NCBI RefSeq assembly: GCF_001641265.1
Contig: NW_020167537.1
Span: 558,001 to 622,000 of the forward strand
DNA from: Pseudogymnoascus destructans
Lineage: Eukaryota > Ascomycota > Leotiomycetes > Thelebolales > Thelebolaceae
Reading direction: 5' to 3'
Length of the DNA: 64,000 nt
How positions within the stretch are numbered: the first letter of the stretch is position 1; each line of letters starts with the position of its first letter. Under the pieces are notes generated by a model, which saw only the letters and a list, made by a program, of their open reading frames with translations, was not told the DNA's origin and did not search any database. Position numbers and translations under genes: made by a program. Below are positions 34,665-45,118 of the stretch, piece by piece.

Positions 34665-37600
34665 AGGGTGTATCTTCATGCTTGGTGGTAGCTGGAGTCG
34701 GTATGCAACATTCCCAATTCGCTCAAGGATTTGAAATGGACCAACTTGCTTATGGTCAAGTTTCTTTGAGGGTCGTTGGGTTTTGATATTCTGAGTAGAA
34801 AGCCAGACTCAGTCTCCTATCTTATATCTTGGTGCTGGCTTCCTGTTTTGATTTGCAAAGTGCTCCATTCGGGTTTGTGAGAGGACGATCTGGTCTTGTA
34901 GGAATTCCCAAATATCTTTCATGTTTTGAGCTATGTCCTTATGTTCTTGAAGGGCAGTTTGGAACGTGCTATCCTCTATATCAAAGCTCATTCTTGGCTC
35001 GAAACCCTTGTTTGCAAAAAATGGGCTAACTTTTGTTGAGTCTGATGGAAGGGCATTTGCTGTAAATTCAGCAATGCAAAGATATTCAACCCAGTTGTCT
35101 TGGAGATAGTTGACATGAGCCCGTAAATATCGCTCGAGTTCTGCATTAAACCTCTCAGTTTGCCCATTTCTGGGTGGAAGGCTGTAGACAATTTGATTGT
35201 AACTTTCCAAACTTTGCAGAGGATTTTCCACACTACAGCTACAAACTGGGGCCCTCTGTCTGAGATGATGGAATTTGGTAAACCATGGTGTTTCCATACA
35301 TGCTGGAGTAGTAACCTCGCTGTAGCTTCTGCTGTAGTGCCTTCTTTACCTGCAAAGCATGGGATAAAATGGCGCTCTTTTGTAAGTCAGCATGCTACTA
35401 CAAGGATAGAATTGTTTTCTTCACATAATGGTAATCCTGTAATAAAATCGGGTGATATGTTCTTCCATGGTTGGCTTCCAATTGGGATTGGTTGTAGGAG
35501 TCCATTGTATGCATCCCAGGTTGGTTTTGATCTCTTGCAGATATGGCAATTCTTTACATATTGAGTGATAGTCTTGTCCATACGAGGCCAGTAGTACTGT
35601 CTCTTAATGATGCTAACCATTTTTCCAATTCCAGGGTGCCCCATTGCTGGCTGGTCATGAACTTCTTGTAGGAGTTTAACTTGGATGTCCTCTGGGATCC
35701 AAACTCAATTTTGGTAGAGTAAGAGTCCATTTCTCTCTTCGCAATGTGCTAAGGCTATACTTGAGCTATCTCGCTCGTTGTTCTGTAGTCTTTGGATTGT
35801 ATCCTTGCATAATTTATCCTGGAGCTGCGCAGCTTGAATCTGGTCATGGATGCTTTGATCTTGTGGTAGGATTGGTGCAAGTTGAGCATCTTGTGCCTGC
35901 CCTTGACTTTTGAGTTCTAGCTGCTGTGCGAGATCCGGATGGAGTCTCTTAAGAGGTAATAGAGTTTGAAGCTGTTGTTTTTGACGGTCATCTTCTTCAT
36001 TCCCTTCTGGTCTATCCCCTGGTCTTCGAGTTAACACATCTGCTTTTCCGTTCTGCTTGCCAGGTCGATATATAATTTGGAAATTGTATCGAGAGAGGAA
36101 TTCTGCCCATCGAGCTTGCTGCCTAGTAAGCTTTTTTGTGCTCATGAAATATTCAAGACTCTTGTGATCTGACAAAACTTGTATTGGCATTGCTGTGCCC
36201 TCAACTTCTGGTCTCCATGCTTCGAAGCATCTAATGATGGCCAGTAGCTCCTTGTCATAGATCTCGTAATTGCACTCAGCAGGTGTCATTTTCTTTGAGA
36301 AGAAGGCAATGGGGTGTAGTACTCCTTCTGTGATAGAACTCCTGAGGATATATAGTCTGAGGCGTCTGCTTCTACATACGCTGTTTTGTCCCGGTCGAAG
36401 TGTTGTAGCACAGGTGCTTCTGTAACAGTCTTTTTAATCAGCTCAAAGGCTGCCTGGCAGCTTGGTTCCATTCGAATATTTGACCTTTCCTTGTGAGATT
36501 TACCAGTGGCTTCATAATAGTAGAGTAGCTTCTTATAAACCGCCGGTAGAACACGCAGAACCCAATGAAGGCTTGTGTGGGAGCAACCTTGGTGCTTTCC
36601 ATTCAAGTATAGTTTGGACTTTTGCGGGGTCCATTCTCATGCCATAGATTCCAATGATAAGCCCTAGGAATTTTGTTTCTTGGACATAGAATTCACATTT
36701 TGCAATGTCTGCTTGTAGTCCAGCTTCGCGGAGCTTCTGTAAAACCATTTGCACGTGCTGGGTATGCTCAGATCAATTTGCACTATAGATGAGGAGATCA
36801 TCCATATATGCTGTAACAAATTTGTTTATGTATTCCATAAGGGTTTCGTTCATATATCGCTGAAATGTTGCAGGGCCATTTGTAAGGCCAAAAGGGAGGA
36901 CCTTGTACTTGTATGATCCAAATCTCGTCTTAAAGGTAGTGAGATCTTCATCCTCTTTTGTTTGCATACGGATCCGATTAAATGCATGACGAATGTCAAT
37001 CTTTGTAAGATATTTGGCACCTGTGATCTGAGCCAATGTTTCATCGATGAGGGGTAGTGGGTATGAGTCTTTTCTTGTGATGGCATTTAGCTTGCGGTAT
37101 CAACACAGAATCGAAGTCCGCCACCTGGTTTGCGGACGAAAAGGACAGGAGAGGCAAAGGGAGCTTTGCTAGCTTCAATAAATCCTTTCGACAAGTTGTC
37201 GTCAATATATTTCTTCACAAGATCAAGTTCCTCCTTTGACATGTTGTAAAGGGGCGCATGTCCTAATTTCGAATCTTGTTCTAAGACGATGTGGTGGTCT
37301 GCATATCGGTGAGGGGGGAGTTCATCTGCAGCCTGCTTTGAGAACACATCGAGATATTTATGGAACTCCTTTGGGAGGATCAGTTTTGGGTTGATTTCCT
37401 TCGCTTCCTCCTTTGCCTGTTCAGCGAGCATATCTTTCAATGATACTGCAAAAACCTTAGCTCCCTTCTGCTTCCGAAGCATATTAAATGGTGCGGCTCC
37501 AATCATTGCGACAGTGCATGTGTTCTTGTTCTTATAAGGAGGTTGGAGGGCTGGCTTCCAAGATTTGTCATCTTGTATTTGCTTATTGACTTGGGGCAAT

Positions 37601-38090
37601 GTAGGTTTCGGATTTTGAGTATTCGTTGGTGTAGTGTGCTGGCAATGACCTTTAGTAAATATGACTTGGTCATTTACCATATCAAGTATAACTCCATGTT
37701 GCTTCATCCAAGCCTTCCCAAGAATGACAGAATGTTTCCCAAGAGTGGTGATGAATAGAGGGCATAGACTTTCAACATGGTCTTGGACCTGTAGGCGAGG
37801 GTATATAGCATGAGTGATGGGAGGGGCTGCTGTTCCATCAAAGCCTTGAATAGGGCGTGGCTTTAAAAGCTCTACTGGTGATATGCCTTCTATCTCACAA
37901 ATTCGTTCTGCGTCAACAGCATTCACAAAGTTTCCTCCAGTAGCTCCAGTATCGATAAGGGCTTGTGCTTTGATTTTTGATTTTCCTATCATACAAGTAA
38001 CTATGAATGGAGTATCTGGATCTAATCCAAAGCTTGAGGAAGAAGTTGCAATTCTGGCTGTCATGACACCTTCAGGGACGTCTTGTCTGA
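34665..38090 (-). pseudogene. Gypsy-1 pol (PR-RT-RNaseH-IN), broken
   Basis: Fragments in order: protease ALIDTGATGGNFV (near 37960); the RT start GGGLRFCVDT breaks at 37087 and resumes at 37036 with YLTKIDIRHAFNRI, LPFGLTNGPATFQRYMNE and the active site AYMDDLLIYS. There is an in-frame stop at about 36770. RNase H has LSDHKSLEYFMST; integrase has HPGIGKMVSIIKRQYYWP and the zinc-finger CHICKRSKP, then PRNGQTERFNAELERYLRAH. The reading changes frame at least four times. The end is cut at 34660, so presence of a chromodomain cannot be judged. Confidence 0.85.
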
Positions 38091-38093
38091 AGG

Positions 38094-39680
38094 TTATTCT
38101 TTTCCCGAAAGTGGAGCATCATAAGTGCTAACTTCGTGGACTTGAGCATTCTTGGTAGGACATTCATAAGCTTGGTGTCCAGTTTGCTGGCAATGGAAGC
38201 AGCGGCCTTCCTGCATTAGCTTCTCAGTTGCAGGGTTCTGATGTGGTGCACGATATAGTCTTGGTGGTCTAAAGCTAGCAGGTGGGTTTGTAGTAGGCTG
38301 CTTAGCCTTACTGTGAAAGTCTTGTGGCTTAAAGGCTTGCTGAATAACTCGAGGGACAGTGCGAGCATCTTGGATTTGAAGTTGCTGGATATTCTGATCA
38401 ATCAGTAAGCACTTTTGTGCAAAGGCATGAAGAGAGCTTGGATTTATCTCTGCTATTAAAGCAGTCTGCATCTTCGTATTAACCTTATGGCGGAGGTCAT
38501 CAATGAGGGTCTCTTCTGAGTAATCCAGTTCAACAGTGAGTCTCTGGAACTCTGCCCAAAAGGTAGCAAAGTTATCCTTGTTTTGGAAGAGCTTTCTGTA
38601 AGCGCGTTGTGCAGTAAAGCGGCAGTCTGGATCACTGAAGACTCTGTCTAGGACTTCAAATATTTCCTCTACAGTTTGAAACTTGTTCTGAGTAGATCGA
38701 AGGCATGGATTGATGTGAGAGGAGGCTTTGCCACCTAGTCTGCTTTGCACATAGCCCATCTGAAGGGCTGGAGTAGGAAAATGGTCAAGGTTCGCCTCAA
38801 GCTTCATCTTTATGTTAATGCTCCAATCGTCATAAGCTGGCTCTATTCCGTCTGTGAGAGTAGGAGGGTCCGGGATCTTGGTGGATTTCTGGTGTGATTC
38901 TCTATTGCAAGTAGTGCTGCTTTTTGACTTCTCATTTTCAAGATATTTCACAACAGCTGTCACGGGTACAGGGCGACTTGGGGTCGGGTCGAGCCTGTGT
39001 CGAAGGAACGCGGTCGAGGGCACAGTTAAGGCCTGATGAGTCAGGCTACGGGTATAGAGCGGCTCGGCTCCGTTACGGCACCGAGCCACGCTACGTTCAG
39101 GCCACACCAATTAGGCTGAGACACGTAGTCACCTCCGAGTCAGAGGCGGGTTGGTTGCGGACCACCTGTAAGCCTGCAGTACATAACAATAGCTGAGCCC
39201 CCATTTTAAGGGGGCTCAGAGTTTAGTCTGTGGAATACCATATTGATTGCTACCTACCAGTCCTAGCACGCTGTCCAAATAACCCCTTACAACAGTAGCT
39301 TGTCCTGCCATTGTCTGCTCATGAGCTTGGATAACCTCTTGTAGCTGGCTGATATTGTCATCATATGTAGCCTTCTCCTCTCGACTCTTCTGGAGGGTAG
39401 TATGGTAGAGCTGGGTGACATGATCATAATCCTCCATCATCTGCTTTTGGATTTGAAGCGCAGCCTCTCTCTGGGCTTGGCTCCAGGTGCTCACAACTGA
39501 GAGGTCTTTAAGCTCCCAAATGCGAAGGGTAGCTTGGTGTTGTGAATCCTCGAGTAGTGTTTCCCTTCTATTGTAGGTGTGGCTTTCTAAGCAGTCCTCA
39601 TTGCTTGTAGTAGATTGGGTTTCTTGTCCTTGATCTTGACTCCTGTCACGGATGACATGTCCTTGTGCATCACGTGCCAT
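38094..39680 (-). pseudogene. Gypsy-1 gag, interrupted by an LTR
   Basis: The first frame (39680-39216) is a coiled-coil-rich gag N-terminal or leader protein. The second (38957-38094) has the retrotransposon gag core (FWAEFQRLTVELDYSEE) and a CCHC knuckle CFHCQQTGHQAYEC. Between them lie a TGA within a 10-bp hairpin (39193-39219) and a 231-bp LTR insertion. Confidence 0.7.
38958..39188. mobile_element. Solo LTR inserted in gypsy-1 gag
   Basis: 231 bp with ends TGTCACGGG...TACATAACA, flanked by ACAGC (38953-38957) and ATAGC (39189-39193), a target duplication with one C/T difference. It is GC-rich compared with its host element. It differs from the other LTR families in the window. Confidence 0.6.
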
Positions 39681-40221
39681 TATAGCAGGCTTCGCTTCTT
39701 GTCCTTGGAATTGTCGAGGTCAGGATCTTCTTCTGACTTTGTTTGTATCAGGAACTAGACACATATGTGGTGAAGGCCCTATTATGCAGTTGTCGGCCAT
39801 ACGAGCCACTCAAGAGGAGCGCACTTCCGTCACGGTTATATCCTTGTTGAGGGAGCGTCATGGAAAGGTCTAATTCTGCTGATATAATGTTCTGGGTTCT
39901 GATGCTTGAGTGTGGTATTGAGTTGACTTGTGGTTTCTGGATTTGATGTTCTAGTGTTCTGGTTCTGGTTATGGTTCAATGTGTAGTTCTGGAATCGATT
40001 CTGGCTGTATTTGTGTCTGGCTTTTCTGGTTCTGTATCTAGATCTAGTTCTTTGCTAAAGAGCAGTGTCTTGGTCTGAGTTTCGATTTCTGGTTCTGGAG
40101 GTTCTGTTGCTCGAAGGTTTGTGTTGGTGTCTGGTTTGAGGGTTCTGTTGCTCGAAGGTTTGTGCTGGTTTCTGGTTTCTTGCTCAGGATGAGCTAATGA
40201 AGAAATGAGATTCAATCTTAT

Positions 40222-40450
40222 GTTATGATGGTCATAGAGGTCATGATGCCAGTCCAGGAAAAGTAATCTAGATTGAATCTAAAGAGAGAAGAAGAAGAAG
40301 AAGAAGGAAGGAAGGTGAGGCTATTCCTCATAACATACAGTTGTCTGAATTAGCGGTTGTAACCTTGGTGGCTAAGGCTACAGCCGTAATCCCCATAACA
40401 ACCGTAATAACCGTAATAACTGTAACAAGCTGTGAGCTGTAATCGTAACA
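40222..40450 (-). repeat. 5' LTR of gypsy-1
   Basis: On the minus strand it begins TGTTACGATTACAGC and ends CATCATAACA, 229 bp, with a CTTCTTC microsatellite inside. The relic LTR at 13661-13938 shares its 3' half. It abuts the start region of the Fot1-like relic. Confidence 0.6.
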
Positions 40451-40538
40451 CTCATTACGCCTTGTGAACGTTAACCATATACTACAATAACACTTCTATA
40501 CTATACCTCTCTGTATTCTCAACTACATGTAGCACAAT

Positions 40539-41729
40539 ATGCCTCGGGTGCCATTCAATGAAGAAAGAGAAGCCCAAGTACAAGACATTCTTGAAACTTG
40601 CCATCGCGACCCTACTTGTTCCCTCTATTCCCTTGCAAAAGAGCACAACTGCCTTCACTTATATCCACAAATCAAACGCCGTTACAATGGAATCCCAAGT
40701 GTTGCAGGACAAGGAGGACAGAATAAGGCATTGAGCAGTGAACAAGAAGCTGCTCTTTTGAAGTATATTGATCAATGTATTAAGTTTGGGTTTCCTGCTT
40801 CACATCGAATGATCCGACAAGCTGCACAGTATATGCTCAAGCAAGAAGATAGTCATATACAACTTGGACCACAATGGACAACTTGATTCGTACACTGAAA
40901 TTCACACCTCCTTCATCTTGTGAAAACTGCTTCACTATCTGCAGAAAGAACAGCAGCAACAAGCAAAGATGATATCCTCACATGGTTTTTCCTACTTCAC
41001 GACTGTCCTACAAAATACAAAATCCATCATGAAGATATTTGGAATTTCGACGAAACGGGATTTCGAATTGGCTATTCTAAGAGTACACTTGTGATAACTC
41101 ATATACAACAACACAAGGCATATATACCATCTGCTGATAATCGAGAGTCACTTACAACTATCAAGTGTATAAGTGGCGGAGGTAGATATATTTCCTCTTA
41201 CATGATTGTTGCCGCTCGAGTTATCGACATTTCAAGTTCATCACCAATATGGCCAGAAGATACAGATTCCTTTCTCTCCCAACCTCACAAAGAATCAGAT
41301 TTTAGCAATACTCCACTAGATCCAAAGAAGCTATTACGCCATGGAGATTATCTTCTCCAAATCTTCGATATAGAAACTACAACTATAAATCAATGGGAAT
41401 CACTTCAGGCATTTATAAAAGGAGCAAAGGCAGGTATATTTGCAGGAGAGCTTGCACGTCATGATCTCCATTCAATTTATTCTATATCTCAAGCAAAGAC
41501 AAAGCGGAAGAGAGAAGGAGAATTCCAATTGCAAAAGGGTGGAGAAGTTACTGTTGCAAATGCTCGGGGATCAATTAAAGATAACAAGGTACAAGAGAAG
41601 GAGAAGGATGCACTAGCTCTTATACGTCTAGTTAAAAAGAAGAAGCAAGAAGAGACAAAGCAAATAATAGACGAGCATCCTTATATTCTTGATATTACAC
41701 AAGCTGCAAAAGAGCGTACAAAGTTATAG
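40539..41729 (+). pseudogene. Fot1/pogo-type transposase, internally deleted
   Basis: The N-terminus (MPRVPFNEEREAQ onward) has the HTH arrangement of pogo/CENP-B-like transposases, ending at LGPQWTT with a stop and frameshift near 40885. The reading resumes with LSAERTAATSKDDILTWF and the first catalytic block EDIWNFDETGFRIG (the D of DDE), then NRESLTTIKCISGGGRY. The segment that should carry the second D (LDGHxSH) and third D (QPLD) is missing: the sequence jumps at about 41220 to the post-catalytic tail. The last codons and the TAG stop lie within the left arm of the palindrome at 41723. Confidence 0.8.
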
Positions 41730-42143
41730 ATGTGCAACGTTATAGAAGTGGGGCAGATTTGGATTATGTAACTATCTACTTTCTGTTTTTTAGGTACATC
41801 CGTATTTCCACCCATAACTACCATGAAAATTTCTTACAACAGGTACAGTCGAGTCTCGATAAGTCGATTCTCAATTCGCGGTAAGTCAATATATTTCAGT
41901 GGTCCAAAATCCCCTGTTCACTGCAAAATTACATTCGATAAGTCGATAATACCCACTTATTCTTGATAAGTCGATCAAAAATGGCAGTACGGATTACATA
42001 GACTTATCGCGACTCGACTGTATCACATTGCAAGAAATTTTCATGGCAGTTATGGGTGGAAATACGGATGTACCTAAAAAACAGAAAGTAGATAGTTACA
42101 TAATCCAAATCTGCCCCACTTTATAATGTTGCACATCTATAAC
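41723..42143. repeat. 121-bp inverted repeats around a pogo MITE
   Basis: Arms 41723-41843 and 42023-42143 are near-perfect inverse copies (start GTTATAGATGTGCAAC). A few bases differ, mainly C/T and A/G. The centre is occupied exactly by a MITE with TA on both sides. The outer structure looks like a foldback/MITE with long terminal repeats. Confidence 0.9.
41846..42020. mobile_element. Pogo/Fot-like MITE, 175 bp, TA target site
   Basis: The ends CAGTCGAGTCTCGATAAGTC and, inverted, CAGTCGAGTCGCGATAAGTC differ at one base in 20. TA flanks both sides (41844-41845, 42021-42022), as for Tc1/mariner-pogo elements. There is no coding capacity. Internal copies of ATAAGTCGAT are subterminal repeats. 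Confidence 0.85.
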
Positions 42144-42275
42144 GCTGCACCGCACCTCTTGGAAAGAGGTGCGGCCCCCGAAGCGAGAGTTCTCACGGGA
42201 GCTGTAGCCGCACGATTACTGAAGTGGAAAAATTTATCAAAGGCCAGTATTTTACAGAGGGAACAAAGGGCTCTA

Positions 42276-42587
42276 TGTCACGCAGGGGGTTACAAAGGGA
42301 ACGCCGTAGGGAGTATGGCTGGAAGGGGAGAATTACATACAATTTACTAGTAATTTCCCTTGTCATGTCATATGTAAGAGAGCCTTGGCTGAACAGGGCA
42401 GTGGGAAGTCACGTTGTAGATAGTTACGTGGTTAAGCTCTCTATTGATATGAAGACTGAACGCTGCCCTTCCGATTAAGGGCTGCGTTCCTACTATATAT
42501 GTTCTCGTGCGGGTTTCGGAGGGTCTTCCCTCCGCCTTGGCACTATAGCGCACGTGACAGGTCCTGCATGTGAGGCTACTCGTGACA
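42276..42587 (-). repeat. Probable 3' LTR of gypsy-2
   Basis: On the minus strand it begins TGTCACGAGTAGCC and ends CCTGCGTGACA, giving perfect TGTCAC/GTGACA ends, 312 bp. A purine tract AAGGGGGGGA (plus positions about 42590-42601) directly precedes it, as a polypurine tract should, and a CATATATAGTA box lies inside. No second copy is visible to confirm it. Confidence 0.5.
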
Positions 42588-42918
42588 ATTATCCCCCCCT
42601 TATGGCTCAAGCCCCTTTGAGCCCGAGATGTGAGGTCGGGCTGTATTGTAAGTTATGGGTACTGCTGAGTGGCTTCGGCACTGGCTACAGCCTGAGGAAT
42701 CAGGCTAGTCTCGCCTGCGCGTGTTGTGGTTGTGCTGTTTGGGTGAATTCCTCCCGCTTTTGCCTCTTCCTTTCTTCCTCACAACCTCAACAACTCCGCC
42801 TCCCAGGAGCTCCTCTGTCGCCTTGCTTCCATTGTAAGTGTGCTCTGGAACTCTTCTTTCTGATACTAATCATCTTGAAGGTTCAACCCCCACCAACCTT
42901 GCTCTCGCTGCCATCGCG

Positions 42919-45015
42919 ATGCCTCCTCGCAAGAAGGCGGTCGTTGACCCTGCTGGTCTCCTTGGCCCGGCCAAGCCTGCAAGCAAGGCCAAGGCCAAGG
43001 CCAAGAAGAACACCTGCAGTCAGGCCGCAAAGGCTGCATTTCCCCCATGCCTTGACGATGAAGAGTCCAATGCCAGGGCTCCCGTTCCTGATGAAGAGGA
43101 TGAGGCTGTTGTCGCCAGCCAGCGACCTGATTCCTCCCCTGCGGCTGCCCCTCGTGAGGGATCTGTCAACTCCTTTGCCCTTCCTGTGACACCTTCTGTT
43201 GCTGCTCGTCGTTCCCACCTCAATGTTGGCACGCCTGCGCAACAGCTCCACGCCAAGTCCGCTGTCGCTCCCGTCGCTGCTCCTGACTTTGCGTCTGTTC
43301 TGTCATACTGACATTCGTTGCACTCAGTTTGCTATCAAACTCAAGAGCAAACTTGGAAATCTCCTCCTCAAACCTACAAGTCACTATACATATTTTGGCT
43401 TATCACACCAACAACAAGAGCAATACTACTCAACGATTGCTACAACCATCTATGATTCATTACACGTCATCGCTCCTTAGTTACTGGGCCAATATTACCA
43501 CATAGCATATCTCTACAACCCTCTATGATTCATTACATGACATCACTCATACTACCACATGACATATCTCTACCAACTAGAGGCCTAGGAGCATGAACGA
43601 TAGCTCTAAAAGCTCCTACGAACCTCTATGATTCATTACATGTCATCGCTCTTTAGTTACCCACAAGATTGGTTAAGTTATGACATAATTTGTCTATGAC
43701 ATAATTTGTCTATGACATAATTTGTCTATGACATAATTTGTCTATAGGGGTACTCTGACCTTGGACCTCCTTTTACTTCCTATAGGCTACGAACCTAAGA
43801 GATGGTTCTATGGGATTCTCTTACGTCGACTACAGTTACCAAGCCTGGTTAGTCATGGAAAGTCTTGGAAAATGAGAGAACTACACTCCTTTAGCATAAA
43901 TAGGATTGCCCTTTCCTTAAGAAAGGGCAAGCAGAAAATACAGTAAATCGACTATCACATACTTCCACGTCTTTTCCAAGCTTCCAAGCATTCATCTTGT
44001 TACTCCTTGTTTCTGAAAAGTCAGTGAGGTGTTAACCTCTGACTTACCCCTGAGTTCTCAGACTCAACATTTGTTGCAACTTGTCTGAACCACTTCACTA
44101 CATCACACACCTGATTGCTGCATTGTGGAATAGTCTAAGCTACGACCCTTTGGCTCTTTTTCCTAAGACAGTGTGTTGTCTTAGTAAATTCATCCCTTCC
44201 TTGGGTGGCTAGATCACATCTGGTGCACCCACCATTACATGTTTGCCGTTCCCATGAGAAACTGGTCGTCCCCATGTGCCTGCGTTGCAGCAAACGCATG
44301 TATACCCTGAAGCTGAATCTGGATTGCACGCGTCCTAACGTCATGACCCGCTGCAACTATTGCTCTAAGGGACATGGACACTGTCTCCCGGTATTTGCTC
44401 TGCCCCCGCTTCGCCTCAGCTTGTGCCCCACCTAACCTGTGTGGCAAGATTCCCAAGTTTGCAATCCGCCGCTTTAATCGCCTTATGAGAGCGCACGGTC
44501 AGTTCCTCTTCGCCTGGGAGCGCACTCTGATGAGCAACCGCCTCGTTCGTGCCTGCTCGAAGATCCTCGAAGCGCGCCAGGCCAACTATACCACCTGGGT
44601 TACTCGGGGCAAGAATGTGATTCGGCGCCGCCACGTCGTCGGGGCTGACTCTAAGCCCATCAAGATCAACCAGGGACTTGCGCTCCTTGAGATTTGTGAC
44701 ACTCTGCACAGCATTCAGTGTACCTTGCGCCATAGCAATGACCTGGTTAAGACCCTGGTACGATTACCTTCTGCCTTTGTTCCGTTCCTCTATTAACATT
44801 TGTAGCACCCTCACAACCCAACCATCGTCAACTGCCACGAATATGAGAGCAGTGAGAGCGAGCCTGAATCTGAGGCTTACCCTGGCGAGGACGACGGTGA
44901 CTCCGACCTTGAGCATGCCCTTGGCGGTGGTGCTGCAGAAGATGAGGACACTCTCCTCGACAATGATGATAAGGTTGTCGAGCTCGGGGCTGGCGAAGCT
45001 GACGGTGCCGTGTGA
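42919..45015 (+). pseudogene. Cys-rich antisense gene of gypsy-2, broken by a solo LTR
   Basis: The start MPPRKKAVVDP opens a Lys/Ala/Pro-rich N-terminus to 43300, where a 939-bp solo LTR is inserted. Downstream the reading continues RSHEKLVVPMCLRCSKRMYT and RCNYCSKGHGHCLP (to 44390). An intron of 58 bp (44391-44448), exon IPKFAIRRFNRLMRAHGQF (44449-44757), a 48-bp intron and an acidic Ser/Glu tail to the stop at 45015 follow. Leaving out the LTR and one target-site copy keeps the frame. It lies on the strand opposite to gypsy-2 pol, between the end of pol and the 3' LTR. The Cys/His motif suggests metal binding; function is unknown. The sister gene is at 52209-52987. Confidence 0.7.
43301..44239 (+). 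mobile_element. Solo LTR copy C, full length
   Basis: 939 bp, TGTCATACTG...CCATTACA, flanked by TGTTC (43296-43300) and TGTTT (44240-44244). It contains four tandem copies of the 16-mer TATGACATAATTTGTC at 43679-43742. It interrupts the Cys-rich gene. Confidence 0.8.
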
Positions 45016-45118
45016 GCCCCGCTCACCCTACGCATGCCCTATTCTGTGCCCCCTCTATACTTATAGATTCGAGGGAATAGCCCTAAAGAAGGCATGGCCT
45101 TATGTGAATTGATGCTTT

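Larger units (their letters stand above)
34660..40450 (-). mobile_element. Decayed Ty3/gypsy retrotransposon (gypsy-1)
   Basis: A minus-strand element with its 5' LTR at 40222-40450, gag-like frames at about 39680-38094 and pol from about 38090 to 34660. Domain order PR-RT-RNaseH-IN is that of Ty3/gypsy. The 3' end is lost where solo LTR copy S begins at 34659. Several frameshifts and stops show that it is inactive. It carries a second LTR inserted within gag (38958-39188). Confidence 0.85.
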
